Part shown: positions 32,611 through 43,730 of the stretch, one piece after another
Position numbering within the stretch: position 1 is the stretch's first letter
Layout of the letters: the number at the start of each line of letters is the position of its first letter
Assembly (NCBI GenBank): GCA_963828755.1
Contig: CAWHFY010000022.1
Location: 62,001 to 126,000 of the forward strand
Direction: 5' to 3'
Source of the DNA: WHSW01 sp963828755
Lineage (GTDB): Bacteria; Actinomycetota; Thermoleophilia; Solirubrobacterales; 70-9
DNA length: 64,000 bases
Translations under genes and position numbers: made by a program
The notes under the pieces: generated by a model
Seen by the model: the letters and a program-made list of their open reading frames with translations, nothing else
Database searches by the model: none
What the model was told of the DNA's origin: nothing

Positions 32611-34020
32611 ATGAAGACCGAGGTCACAGAGCTCCCCGACTCGCGGGTCAAGATCGACGTCGAGGTCGAGCCCGACGCGATCGCGAAGCGGATCGACCGA
32701 GCCGCCGTCCAGCTCGCGGGTGAGATGAAGCTCTCGGGCTTTCGCAAGGGCAAGGTGCCGCCTCAGCTCGTGATTCAGCGGATCGGACGCGAGGCAGTGC
32801 TCGAGCAGGCGCTCCGCGACAGCCTTCCGGAGTGGTACGAGCGCGCGCTGCTCGACTCGGGTGTCGCCGCGATCGGCGACCCGCAGCTGGATGTCGGCGA
32901 GCTGCCCGGCGACGGCGAGCCGCTCGAGTTCACGATCGAGGTCGGGGTGAGGCCGCAGGCCGAGCTCGGCGAGTGGAAGGGCCTGGAGGTCGGACGCGCC
33001 GACGCCGAGGTGCCCGACGACGCGATCGAGGGCGAGCTCGAGCGCCTGCGCGAGGGATTCGCCAGCCTCTCGCCGGTCGAGCGCGCGGCTGCCTCCGGCG
33101 ACGCGGTCGTAATCGACTTCTCCGGGAACATCGACGGCGAGGCGTTCGAGGGCTCCGAATCGCGCGACTTCGCGATCGAGCTCGGCAGCGAACAGCTGCT
33201 GCCCGAGTTCGACACCGCGCTCACCGGCGCCGGCGCCGGTGACGAGCGCACGGTCGAGGTCAGCTTCCCCGACGACCATCGCCCCGAGCACCTGGCCGGG
33301 CAGACCGCCGTCTTCGAGATCACCGTCAAGGAGGTCCGCGAGAAGCAGCTGCCCGAGCTCGACGACGATTTCGCCTCCGAGGCGTCGGAGTTCGAGACGC
33401 TCGCAGAGCTGCGCGACGAGATGCGCCGCCGGCTCTCGGAGGGCCTGGAGCGCCAGGCCGAGGCCGAGTTTCGCGAGGCGGCGGTCGACGTCGTCGCCGC
33501 GAACGCGAAGCTCGAGATCCCCCACGACCTCGTCCACGCCCGCGCCCACGAGATGTGGGAGCGGATCGAGCAGCAGCTCGCGTCGCGCGGGATCGACCCC
33601 CAGGCCTACGCGCAGATGCAGGGCAAGAGCCGCCACGACCTGATCGACGACGCCGAGGAGGACGCCGAGCGCGCCCTGCGCCGCGAGGCCGTGCTCGCCG
33701 CGGTCGCCGACGCCGAGGGGATCGAGCCGACGGACGACGAGCTGGTCGAGGCGCTCGGGCCGGGGGAGGGCAAGAACGATCCGCGCAAGCTGCTCGACCG
33801 CCTGCGCGAGTCAGGCCGCGACCAGTTGCTGCGCGACGAGATCCGGATGCGCAAGGCCGCCGACGCGGTCGCCGACGCCTCGAAGCCGATCGCGATGGAG
33901 CGCGCCGCCGCCCGCGAGCAGATCTGGACCCCCGAGAAGGGCGCGGCCGAGGACGACGACGCGCCCGGTAGCGAGCGCGACGCGGCGAAGTCCGGCGAGC
34001 TGTGGACGCCGGGCTCCTAG
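32611..34020 (+). CDS. tig: Trigger factor
   Basis: Ribosome-bound chaperone and peptidyl-prolyl isomerase, 469 residues. The ribosome-docking motif is FRKGKVPPQLV near residue 45; the PPIase domain spans about 155-240 (GDAVVIDFSGNIDGEAFEG ... FPDDHRPEHLAGQTAVFEITVKEV), then the helical chaperone arm. C-terminal extension is acidic and repeats WTPEKGA/WTPGS. Heads the tig-clpP segment, with clpX beyond an inserted operon. Confidence 0.96.
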   Translation: MKTEVTELPDSRVKIDVEVEPDAIAKRIDRAAVQLAGEMKLSGFRKGKVPPQLVIQRIGREAVLEQALRDSLPEWYERALLDSGVAAIGDPQLDVGELPGDGEPLEFTIEVGVRPQAELGEWKGLEVGRADAEVPDDAIEGELERLREGFASLSPVERAAASGDAVVIDFSGNIDGEAFEGSESRDFAIELGSEQLLPEFDTALTGAGAGDERTVEVSFPDDHRPEHLAGQTAVFEITVKEVREKQLPELDDDFASEASEFETLAELRDEMRRRLSEGLERQAEAEFREAAVDVVAANAKLEIPHDLVHARAHEMWERIEQQLASRGIDPQAYAQMQGKSRHDLIDDAEEDAERALRREAVLAAVADAEGIEPTDDELVEALGPGEGKNDPRKLLDRLRESGRDQLLRDEIRMRKAADAVADASKPIAMERAAAREQIWTPEKGAAEDDDAPGSERDAAKSGELWTPGS

Positions 34021-34054
34021 TAACGCCAGGGCGATCTATACACTCACGCACTCG

Positions 34055-34639
34055 ATGAGCCCCCTGGTTCCAATGGTCGTAGAGCAGACGTCGCGAGGCG
34101 AGCGCGCCTTCGACATCTACTCGCGCCTGCTCAACGAGCGGATCATCTTCCTTGGCACCCCGGTGACCGAGGACATCGCGAACCTGATCGTCGCCCAGCT
34201 GATCCACCTCGAGTCAGAGGACCCGGACAAGGACATCTCGATCTACATCAACTCGCCCGGCGGCTCCGTCTACGCCGGCCTTGCGATCTACGACACGATG
34301 CAGTACATCAAGCCCGACGTGCAGACCATCTGCGTCGGCGTCGCGATGAGCATGGGCGCGCTGCTCCTGTCGGGCGGCGCCCACGGCAAGCGGATGGCCA
34401 CCCCGAACTCGAAGATCCTCATTCATCAGGTCTCCGCTGGGTTCCAGGGTCAGGCCACCGACATCGAGATCCACGCGAAGGAGATCATCGACGTCCGCCG
34501 CCGCCTCGACGAGATCATCGCCAAGCACACCGGGCAGCCGTTCGAGAAGGTCACCAAGGACACGGAGCGCGATTACTTCATGTCGGCCGAGGAGGCCAAG
34601 GAGTACTCGATCGTCGACCGGGTGATCGAGAACCACTGA
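34055..34639 (+). CDS. clpP: ATP-dependent Clp protease proteolytic subunit
   Basis: 194-residue serine protease subunit. Catalytic Ser in GVAMSMGALLLSGG, His in ILIHQVS, Asp in the HAKEIIDVRRRLDEI region; substrate-binding INSPGGSVYAGLAIYDTMQ is intact. ATG 34055, 34 bp after tig. Its ATPase ClpX is encoded 3 kb downstream, separated by a surface-protein operon on the other strand. Confidence 0.97.
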   Translation: MSPLVPMVVEQTSRGERAFDIYSRLLNERIIFLGTPVTEDIANLIVAQLIHLESEDPDKDISIYINSPGGSVYAGLAIYDTMQYIKPDVQTICVGVAMSMGALLLSGGAHGKRMATPNSKILIHQVSAGFQGQATDIEIHAKEIIDVRRRLDEIIAKHTGQPFEKVTKDTERDYFMSAEEAKEYSIVDRVIENH

Positions 34640-34653
34640 GGTCTCGTCGCGTT

Positions 34654-34679
34654 GCACCTCGACCAGCTGGTCGAGGTGC
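34654..34679. terminator. Perfect 26-bp palindrome between clpP and a convergent gene
   Basis: GCACCTCGACCAG and its exact reverse complement lie back to back, giving a 13-bp perfect stem without spacer, 14 bases past the clpP stop and 40 before the convergent gene's end. A bidirectional terminator is the simplest reading; there is no T-run. Confidence 0.55.
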
Positions 34680-34718
34680 CTGAGTTCTCCGAGCGCCGCG
34701 GTCTGGCCTGGCAGCCGC

Positions 34719-36368
34719 TCAGTTGCCGTAGTCGACCGTGAGCTCGACCTGGTCGTGGTCGCTGCTGTGGCCTGTGGTGCTGCGGACGTAGAGCTTGAGC
34801 ACGGCGCCGTTGGCGCGCGCGGGGCTGTTGATCTCCGGCAGCGACACGGTGTCAGTCCGGTAGGCGCCGCCGGACGTGCACGAGATCGGCGACGCGGCGC
34901 TCCCGTGGGTGCCGATCACGGTTGCCCCCTGGAGCACCTCGAGGTACCAGCAGACCGACCCGCTCGTGACTCGCCGGAAGCGGTGGACAAGCGAGGCGCC
35001 GGAGACCTCCGCCGCGCTCGGGACGTAGCTCGGAACGGTGAGCTGTAGGTAGCGGCTCGCGGTGAAGGCGGTCGGCCACGTCGACGCGCTGCGATACACG
35101 TTGCCGCCCGCGGAGGCGAGCGGCCAGCCGCCGTCGACGTTGACGCCGCCGAGCCGGTCGGTGAGCTCCTCGTCATAGAGGGTTACCGCCGCCTGCGGGC
35201 TGGTCACCCCGACCGTCGCCAGGTCGAGCACCGGCGCGACCGAGCCCGAGGCGCGGACGTACACGCGCACTCGCAGGTCGTTGGCGATCGCCGCCGAGGT
35301 GACGGCCGGCAGTGCGGTCGAGAAGGTGGTCTGGCCGGTCCCGGTCACGCATCCGACGGGGGCCGCTGAGCTGCCATGGGTGGAGAGGACCGTGTTGGTC
35401 GAGGCGCGCCGGAGATCGAAGTAGAAGCACGCGGTGCTCGTCGGCCGTCCGGCGGCGAACCGGAGGTCGAAGCTCGCCGACGACGGGGTCGCGTTGGTGG
35501 GAAGGGGCCCGCTGAGGTCGATCTGCAGGTAGCGGTTGGCCCTGAAGGCGACCGCCGGCGCGGTCGCCGTCATCGCTCGCCCGTCGGACGGGAACGCGAC
35601 CGGGTCCGACTCGTTGACCTCGATGGGGCCCGCTGAGGCGTCGCGGAGGTCCCAGGCGGACGTCGTCAGCGCCTGCGGCACCAGCACCGTCAGCGGTGCG
35701 CTGGCGTTGTCGCCCGCGTCGCCGACCGCGTGGATCGTGTGCTGGCCCGCCGCCGTCCCGGCCGGGACCGTCACGGTCACGTCCGCGGTGCCGCTCCCGG
35801 GAACCGGACTCGGCGTGATGGCGCCGCTGAGCGTCGAGCCGTTCGGGCCGTCGAGACGCAGGCTCACCGTTTGTCCGGGGGCGAAGTTCGTGATCTCGCC
35901 GGTGATCGTCGCGGGCAGCGAGGCGACCGACGAGCGGTTGAGGCTGAGGGCAGGGGCGGCGACCGTGACCGGCTCGCTCGCCGGGCTTTCCGGGCCGCGC
36001 CAGTTGGCGTTGACGGGGGTGATGCGATAACGCCAGGTGCCGGGCGGGACGTTCGTCTCGGTGCACTCGGTCTCGGCGATCGTGTCGCCGCAGCCGGCGC
36101 CGACGGCCTGCGGATTGCCGGATCCGTCGTAGCGCTCGACCATGAACCCGGCTGCGGGTGCGCCGGAGTTCGGGGCGCTCCAGTCGACCGTCACGCTGCG
36201 GCTGCTCGCGGACGCGGTCGGCTGCTCGACGGCGTCGAGGCTGTTGGCCTGCGCCCCCGCCGAGCCGTGGGCGGCGCCGTCCCAGCTCGCCGCGGCCACG
36301 ACGGCGAACACCGACGAGAGCGCGACGACGAGCGCGATCAGCGCAGACAGCGGGCGAGCTGAGCTCAT
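34719..36368 (-). CDS. Secreted fibronectin-III-containing surface protein with tandem unknown domains
   Basis: 549 residues. Signal peptide MSSARPLSALIALVVALSSVFAVVAAA; an FN3-like module (about 45-135, PTASASSRSVTVDWSAPNSGAPAAGFMVERYDGSG ... WRYRITPVNANWRGPESPAS); a Big/IPT-like module (NFAPGQTVSLRLDGPNGSTLSG ... GTAAGQHTIHAVGDAG). The last 300 residues are two copies of one unrecognised domain, each with RYLQI/LxxP, C(F/W)Y(F/L) and an STHGSSAAPVGC / GTHGSAASPISC motif carrying a Cys pair. Start overlaps the stop of the gene at 36365 (ATGA). Likely cell-surface adhesion or appendage component. Confidence 0.75.
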   Translation of the reverse strand: MSSARPLSALIALVVALSSVFAVVAAASWDGAAHGSAGAQANSLDAVEQPTASASSRSVTVDWSAPNSGAPAAGFMVERYDGSGNPQAVGAGCGDTIAETECTETNVPPGTWRYRITPVNANWRGPESPASEPVTVAAPALSLNRSSVASLPATITGEITNFAPGQTVSLRLDGPNGSTLSGAITPSPVPGSGTADVTVTVPAGTAAGQHTIHAVGDAGDNASAPLTVLVPQALTTSAWDLRDASAGPIEVNESDPVAFPSDGRAMTATAPAVAFRANRYLQIDLSGPLPTNATPSSASFDLRFAAGRPTSTACFYFDLRRASTNTVLSTHGSSAAPVGCVTGTGQTTFSTALPAVTSAAIANDLRVRVYVRASGSVAPVLDLATVGVTSPQAAVTLYDEELTDRLGGVNVDGGWPLASAGGNVYRSASTWPTAFTASRYLQLTVPSYVPSAAEVSGASLVHRFRRVTSGSVCWYLEVLQGATVIGTHGSAASPISCTSGGAYRTDTVSLPEINSPARANGAVLKLYVRSTTGHSSDHDQVELTVDYGN

Positions 36369-36808
36369 GGGCCCGCCTCCGGGATCCACACACGGGTGAC
36401 GTAGGAAAGTGGGAACGTGGCGTTTTGACAGGCGTCGGGGGCCGCGGCCGGCATCGCGACCGGAATCTTGAGCCTGAGTCGTTCGCCGGCCGCGATCCAC
36501 GCTCGTGGCTCGATCCGTTCCGTTCGCAGCCAGCGGCTCGCGCACCCGCTGCCGGCCCTGCCGACGTCCGTCAGGACCCAGCGGAGCCGCACCGGTCCGC
36601 TCGTCCGATTGCGCGCCCGCGCCTTGATCGTCGTCTGCTGGCCCGGATACAGGCCTTCGATATGGCCGCGGATCCGAACCGGCGAGCCGGTCCCCGGCGC
36701 GGCGCGCGGAGCTGGACCGCGGTCCGCCCCGCCGAGCGCGGCGTAGGCCGCGACCGAGGCGGCGAGTACCGCCGCAATCGCGAGCAGAGCTGTCGCGAGG
36801 CGTCTCAT
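36365..36808 (-). CDS. Secreted protein of unknown function in the surface-protein operon
   Basis: 147 residues with an N-terminal signal or anchor (MRRLATALLAIAAVLAASVAAYAALGG) and a beta-sandwich-like mature part (GHIEGLYPGQQTTIKARARNRTSGPVRLRWVL), with Cys in GSGCASRW and DACQNATFP. CQNATF recurs as CQNAVFTIPV in the 36912 product, so the two are probably related folds. Coupled downstream to the FN3 protein. Confidence 0.7.
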   Translation of the reverse strand: MRRLATALLAIAAVLAASVAAYAALGGADRGPAPRAAPGTGSPVRIRGHIEGLYPGQQTTIKARARNRTSGPVRLRWVLTDVGRAGSGCASRWLRTERIEPRAWIAAGERLRLKIPVAMPAAAPDACQNATFPLSYVTRVWIPEAGP

Positions 36809-36911
36809 CGCGAGGCGCCGGGTGCGCGGTCCGACCCCGGGAGGAGGCCGGACCGCGCCCGGACGGCGTTCAGAGCCATCACGGGGTGCTCCGCTCTCGA
36901 GCCGCTCCGTC

Positions 36912-37403
36912 CTAGCTGTTGCCGGGGTTGCTGCTGGCGCCGGACAGGACGACCGGGATCGTGAAGACCGCGTTCTGGCAGCCGTTTTCCGACTCGTTCG
37001 ACATGTGGGCCGCGTTTGCGAGCTCGATCACGCCCGAATCGCTATCGGCTCCCACGTTGATCGAGAGGTCGTGCTGGTCGAGGAACGAGACGCCGGTGGT
37101 CTCGCAGGTGCCGATGCCGTCGGTCGCGGTGACGTTACCGGAGCCGGCCGTCACGTCGGTGATCGTGACCGGGTACGGGTTCGGATTGTGGATGTTGAGC
37201 TTCACGGTCCCGTTCGAGTTCGGGTACAGGTCGCCCGTGGTCTCGGCCGAGACGTCGACCGTCGAGAGGTCCACGGCGCTACCGGCCTTCGCGTAGCCGT
37301 TGCCGGATCCATTGGTGGTCCAGGCGGCGTAGACGAGACCGACAACGCCGAGCACGACAATCGTCACTCCTGCACCGATCAAACGTGTCTTGCGTGTACG
37401 CAT
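36912..37403 (-). CDS. Secreted SipW-type/TasA-like surface protein candidate
   Basis: 163 residues. MRTRKTRLIGAGVTIVVLGVVGLVYAAWTTNGSGNGYAKAG resembles SipW-dependent leaders, in which a long hydrophobic core ends in AxW and a Gly/Ser patch. The mature domain is a beta-sandwich type (VKLNIHNPNPYPVTITDVTAGSGNVTA) with two Cys (GTCETTG, GCQNAVF). Heads the operon of three surface proteins; 103 bp separate it from the next gene. ATG 37403 follows AAAGGGG. TasA-like is a resemblance, not a proven homology. Confidence 0.65.
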   Translation of the reverse strand: MRTRKTRLIGAGVTIVVLGVVGLVYAAWTTNGSGNGYAKAGSAVDLSTVDVSAETTGDLYPNSNGTVKLNIHNPNPYPVTITDVTAGSGNVTATDGIGTCETTGVSFLDQHDLSINVGADSDSGVIELANAAHMSNESENGCQNAVFTIPVVLSGASSNPGNS

Positions 37404-37727
37404 AGTTTCCCCTTTGTCGCTGATGGGTCTGAGCGTCGCCCTGCTGAAACAGACCGTGGGGGCTGCTCCGCTGCCGAGCTCGATTCGTGAATAGGGCGTC
37501 GGCTCTGGCGCGCGGAAGGCTTTAGTGATGCCGATTTGCGTCCACGGACATTCGTTTAGGTCCACGCACGGACCAGCGTCGAGCTCGAGTCGCGTCTGCA
37601 ACCTCGTGGCCACGTGCAGGGACGCTGATCCGGGCCGCGTAACAAGCTCGGGTCGAGCCGGAGGCGATCGTGTCGTAACCTGACGCGAGCCGCCCCGGGA
37701 CGTTTACGCCGAAGGGAGAACAGCGCT
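37404..37727. other. 324-bp divergent intergenic region, surface operon / clpX
   Basis: Holds both 5' regions. In the minus-strand leader, GGTCTG (complement at 37450-37455) and CAGACC (37426-37431) can pair around an 18-base loop just before the ribosome site. GTCCACG occurs twice (about 37542 and 37561). On the clpX side, an AAGGGAG site precedes the GTG. I see no gene, riboswitch or named regulator box. Confidence 0.4.
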
Positions 37728-39016
<1,289 letters not shown>

Positions 39017-39020
<4 letters not shown>

Positions 39021-39033
39021 GCCGCGGGCTCAG
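39017..39033 (+). terminator. Hairpin overlapping the clpX stop
   Basis: CTGAGCC-GCG-GGCTCAG is a 7-bp perfect stem with a 3-base loop covering the clpX TGA. Weak intrinsic-terminator candidate, no T-run. Confidence 0.35.
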
Positions 39034-39039
39034 TCGCCG

Positions 39040-41028
39040 GTGGCGGCGCAACCACCCGGGCCGGAGCGTGTTTCGGTCAGCGATGAGCCGGGCGCATCAA
39101 ATCGTCGTCCGCGGCTGCAAGTCGCGCTGGCGAGTGCGCTGACCGCGCTCGCGTGGACGGCGCTCGCTGGTCCGGCCCACGCCGACGAACTGCGCGTCTC
39201 GACCGTCGCCGACCAGCAGCCGGACGGCTGCGAGCCCGACGACTGCACCCTGCGCGAAGCGGTGCTCGAGGCCAACTCGGACGCTGACGAGGACGTCATC
39301 CTGCTGCGCCCGGGGGTAGCTACCGGCTCAAGCTCGAGGGGCCGGGTGAGCAGGAGGCGCGCAGCGGCGACCTCGACCTGACCGAACCGGCCCGGATCCT
39401 GGCGACCGGCAACGGCCGCGCCCGCGTCGACGCCGACGGGATCGATCGCGTCTTCGACCTCTACGCGCCGGCGACCCTCGAGGGGCTCGAGCTGACCGGC
39501 GGGCTCGCGCTCGGCGACGACGGCGGGCAGGGCGCGGCGGTGCGGGTCGTGTCCGGGCGGCTGGCGCTGCGCGATTCTCGCCTGGTCGCCAACCGCGGGC
39601 CGTCGAGCGCGCTCGAGCTGCTCGGCGACGACGGCGCCACGATCCGCGACAGCTCGATCTCGGCCAACGTCGGCGCCGGTGTCATCGATCGTGGCGGCGG
39701 CGGGCTGCGCGCCGCCCACACCCGGATCAACTCCAACACCGCGACCGGCCTGCAGGGGTTCGGTCCCGGCAGCCTGGTCGTGTACCACGGCGAGATCTCC
39801 GACAACGGGCTGCGCGGGATCGAGGACTTCGACGACGGCGACGTCGCCGCGGTCGACGTCTCGATCGCCCGCAACGGCGCCGAGTCGATCGACGAGCAGG
39901 GGGAGGGCGGCCTGTACGTGCGCCGCTCGCGCCTGCGCGACAACCGGGCGGGCGTCAGCGAGTCCGGGGAGGGCGAGCTGAGCGTCTACCGGACCCGCCT
40001 GACCGGTTCCGACGACGCGGCGGCGCTCGAGGCCGGGAGCGGCGGGATCTCGTTCATCAAGTCGCGGATCGCCTACAACGGCGGCCTCGGGCTGAGCGAG
40101 TTCGACGAGGGCTCAGTGGGCCTCGAGGAGACGACGCTTCAGGCAAGCCCGGACGGCGGGGTCGTCGAGCGGGGCGAGGGCAACATCCAGCTCACCCTGG
40201 CGAAGGTCCTCGACAGCGGCGGGATCGGACTCGCCGAGCTCGACGCGGGCGATGTCGGGATGGTGCGCTCGCGGATCAGCGGTGCCGAGGACGAGGGGCT
40301 CACGGTCGCCGAGGGCAGCGCGACGCTGCTGCGCAGCCGGGTGATCGGCAACGGCGGCGGGATCGCGCTCGCGGACGGTGCGCTCGGACTCGGGCGCAGC
40401 GCCGTGGTCGACAACGTCGGGGGCGTGGGTGGGATCACGGCGACCGACGCCGACGTCTCGCTGCGCCAGTCGACCGTCGGACGCAATCGCACCGAGCAGG
40501 GGGCGGGCGGGATCGAGATCACCGGCGTCGGATCGCTGTCGGCTTCGAACTCGACCATCGCCGAGAACCACTCCGACGAGGGGCCGGGCGGGATCGGCCT
40601 GGGCCCGGGCGCCGAGGCGGACCTGAACGCGGTCACGATCGCCGCCAACACTTCGGCCGACGGCGAGGCCGGCGGTCTCGCCGCGGCTCCGGGCGCCGGG
40701 GCGACGCTCGACAACTCGCTCTTGGTCGCGAACCGGCTCCCATGGGGCGTCCGATTGTGCGGGCGACGGGTTGCTGTCCGGCGGCGGCAACGTGATCGGG
40801 GCGCCCGATCCGGCCGGGTGCGGCGCGCTCGGCGGCGCCGGCGACCTGGTCGTCGGCGGGGCACGGATCGCCCCGCTCGGCCCCAATGGCGGCCCGACCT
40901 CGACCGTCGCCCTGCGGCGAGGCAGCGCGGCGATCGGCGCCGCGGGCCCCGACGCTCCGGCGCGCGACCAGCGCAACGTCGGGCGTCGCGACCCCGACGC
41001 CGGCGCGTTCGAGTATCGCCGCCGCTGA
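39040..41028 (+). CDS. Secreted right-handed beta-helix protein, CSLREAV/choice-of-anchor Q type (two frameshifts)
   Basis: About 660 residues. A signal region (VALASALTALAWTALAGPAHADE) precedes DDCTLREAVLEAN, the motif that opens this class. More than fifteen short imperfect repeats follow (for example SSISANVGAGVIDRGGGG, SRIAYNGGLGLSEFDEGSVGL), typical of a parallel beta-helix, ending GRRDPDAGAFEYRRR, the choice-of-anchor Q tail. A missing G near 39315 and an extra base near 40737 break the frame. GTG 39040 is the only usable start. Cell-surface role likely, substrate unknown. Confidence 0.78.
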
Positions 41029-41079
41029 GCCGCGCGCACCCTCGCCGCGGACGAGGCGCCAACTAAGATCGCCGCTCTC

Positions 41080-43655
41080 ATGGACGCGGCACGCAGAGAG
41101 ACGCTCGAGGCCCAAACCCGCTGGGAGCCGGCCGAGGCCGAGGCGCGGATCTTCGCCGCCTGGCAGGCGAGCGGCGCCTTCGATCCGCCGGCCGAGGGCT
41201 CGCCGGCGGAGAACTTCTCGATTGCGATCCCGCCGCCGAACGTCACCGGGGCGCTGCACATGGGTCACGCGCTCAATGGCGCGGTTCAGGACGCGCTGAT
41301 CCGGATGCGGAGGATGCAGGGCCGCAACGCCCTCTGGATCCTCGGCACCGATCACGCCGGGATCGGGACCCAGATGGTGGTCGAGAAGCAGCTGCGCGCC
41401 GAGGGCAGTTCGCGCCACGACCTCGGCCGCGAGGCGTTCGTCGAGCGCGTCTGGGAGTGGCGGCGCGAGTACGGGTCGCAGATCATCGAGCAGTACAAGC
41501 GCCTCGGCGCCTCGTGCGACTACGAGCGCGAGCGCTTCACCCTCGACGACGACTACGTCCGCGCGGTCTACAGGGTGTTCGTCGGCCTCTACGAGAAGGG
41601 GCTGATCTATCGCGACGAGTACATGGTCAGCTGGGACCCGGGGACCCACTCGGCGATCTCCGACCTCGAGGTCGTCAACCGCGAGATCACCGACACCCTC
41701 TACGAGATCGACTACCCGGTCGAGGGCTCCGACGAGGTGCTGACCGTGGCCACGGTGCGCCCGGAGACGATGCTCGCCGACACCGCCGTCGCCGTGAACC
41801 CCGACGATGAGCGCTACCAGCGCCTGATCGGCGGCCACGTGATCCTGCCGCTGGTCGGCCGGCGGCTGCCGATCATCGCCGACGAGCACGTCGACGTCGA
41901 GTTCGGCACCGGCGCGCTCAAGATCACCCCCGGTCACGACCCGAACGACTTCGAGATCGGCCGCGCCCACGGGCTCGAGCAGATCTCGGTGATCGGCGAG
42001 GACGGGCGGATGACCGCAGGCGGCGGGGGAGAGGTTCGCCGGGCTCACCGCCGCCGAGGCGCACGACGCGGTGGTCGAGGCGCTGCGCGCCGAGGGCGCG
42101 CTGCGCGCCGAGGAGCCCTACACCCACTCGGTCCCGTTCTCGGAGCGCTCCGGTGAGCGGATCGAGCCGCTGATCTCGCTGCAGTGGTTCTGCCGCATGG
42201 ACGAGCTCGCGGCGCCGGCGATCGAGGTCGTCGAGCGCGACGAGGTCCGGATCGTCCCCGACAACTACAAGCGGGTCTATCTGGACTGGATGAACAACAT
42301 CCGACCGTGGTGCGTGTCGCGTCAGCTGTGGTGGGGGCACCAGATCCCGGTCTGGTACGGCCCGGAGGGCGAGCAGATCGTCGCCGAGTCGGCGGAGCTG
42401 GCCCGTGAGGCGGCGGCCGAGCAGGGGATCGACCCCGACTCGCTGACCCAGGAGACCGACGTCCTCGACACCTGGTTCAGCTCGGCGCTGTGGCCGTTCG
42501 CGACGCTCGGCTGGCCCGACGAAACGGCTCATTTGCGGGCCTTTTACCCGACCAGCTTCCTGACCACGGCGCGGGAGATCATCTTCCTCTGGGTCGCTCG
42601 GATGGTGATGATGGGGATCGAGTTCACCGGCGACATCCCGTTCCGCGACGTCTACGTGCACCCGGTCGTCCAGGCGCCGGACGGCCGCCGGATGTCGAAG
42701 TCGCTCGGCACCGGGATCGACCCGCTCGAGGAGATCGACGTCAACGGCGCCGACGCGCTGCGCTTCGGCGTGCTCGCCGTTTCGACCACCCAGGACGTGC
42801 GCTACTCGCCCGAGCGGATCCAGCAGGGCCGGGACCTGGCGACGAAGATGTGGAACGCCTCGCGGCTGATCCTGCTGAACGCCGGCGAGGCGCGGCCCGG
42901 CGCGCGCGCCGAGCGCCCCGAGGACCGCTGGATCCTCTCGCGACTGCAGCGCGCGATCGAGACGGTGAGCGGCGACCTCGAGGGCTATGACTTCGCCCAT
43001 GCGGCGCTCGGCTTCTACGCGTTCTTCTGGTCGGAGTTCTGCGACTGGTACCTGGAGATCGTCAAGCCCCGCCTCTACGACGGCGACCCCGACGCCGCGG
43101 CAAACCTGCTGCACGTGCTCGAGCGGGTGCTCGCGCTCGCGCACCCGGTGATGCCGTTCGTGACCGAGGAGATCTGGGGCCATCTGCCGGAACGCGACGG
43201 GATGCTGCTCGTGGCGCCCTTCCCGGAGGCCGACGCTGAGCTCGTCGATACGGAGGCCGAGGCGGAGGTCGAGGCGGCGATCGCGAGCGTCCGCGCCGTG
43301 CGCCGCTGGCGCGACCTGGTCGGGGTGCCGGCGGGCGCGGTGTTGAGCGCGCGTGCCGAGGGCGAGCAGCCGGAGCTGGTCGCCAGGCTCGCGCGGCTCA
43401 GCTTCGACGACGAGCGGCGGCGAGCCGCTCGCGCGCATCGGCGAGATCGAGGTCCTCGCCTCGGACGAGATCGACGCCGAGCAGGCCGCCGCGCGGATCG
43501 AGGCCGAGCGCGGGCGCCTGCGCGGTGAGATCGAGCGGCTGGAGCGAAAGCTCGCCAACGAGGGCTTCGTCGCCAAGGCGCCGCAGGCGGTGGTCGAGGA
43601 GGAGCGCCGCAAGTTGGCCGGATACGAGGCCGAGCTCGCTGAGCTGGATGGGTAG
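41080..43655 (+). CDS. valS: Valine--tRNA ligase (two frameshifts)
   Basis: Class I synthetase. HIGH motif as HMGH in PNVTGALHMGHALNG, KMSKS equivalent as RRMSKSLGTGIDP, editing domain with TVATVRPETMLADTAVAVNP, and a C-terminal coiled-coil arm (AARIEAERGRLRGEIERLERKLANEGFVAKAP). Extra bases in a G-run near 42028 and near 43423 split the gene into three frames; each join restores conserved sequence (GERFAGLTAAEA and GGEPLARIGEIEV). Essential gene, so sequence error is the best reading. Confidence 0.95.
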
Positions 43656-43687
43656 CTCGTCGCTCGTCGTTCGTCGTTCGCCGTTCG
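43656..43687. repeat. Low-complexity TCGTCGTTCG-type intergenic repeat
   Basis: The valS-folC spacer starts with tandem degenerate copies of TCGTCGTTCG (CTCGTCGCTCGTCGTTCG then TCGTTCGCCGTTCG). The same word occurs with an inverted copy after ogt at 25950-25990. Non-coding spacer repeat; function unknown. Confidence 0.4.
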
Positions 43688-43730
43688 ACCGCGTCCGGCC
43701 GAGCGACCGACGGCCGAGCGCCGAGCACTG

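Noticed and set aside
36805..36879. 24-codon open frame upstream of the gene at 36365, overlapping its ATG
   Set aside because: No ribosome site or recognisable sequence; probably chance in the 103-bp spacer.
37404..37470. Cyclic-di-GMP riboswitch upstream of the surface operon
   Set aside because: A hairpin and G-rich words are present, but the conserved core and tetraloop-receptor pattern could not be found.
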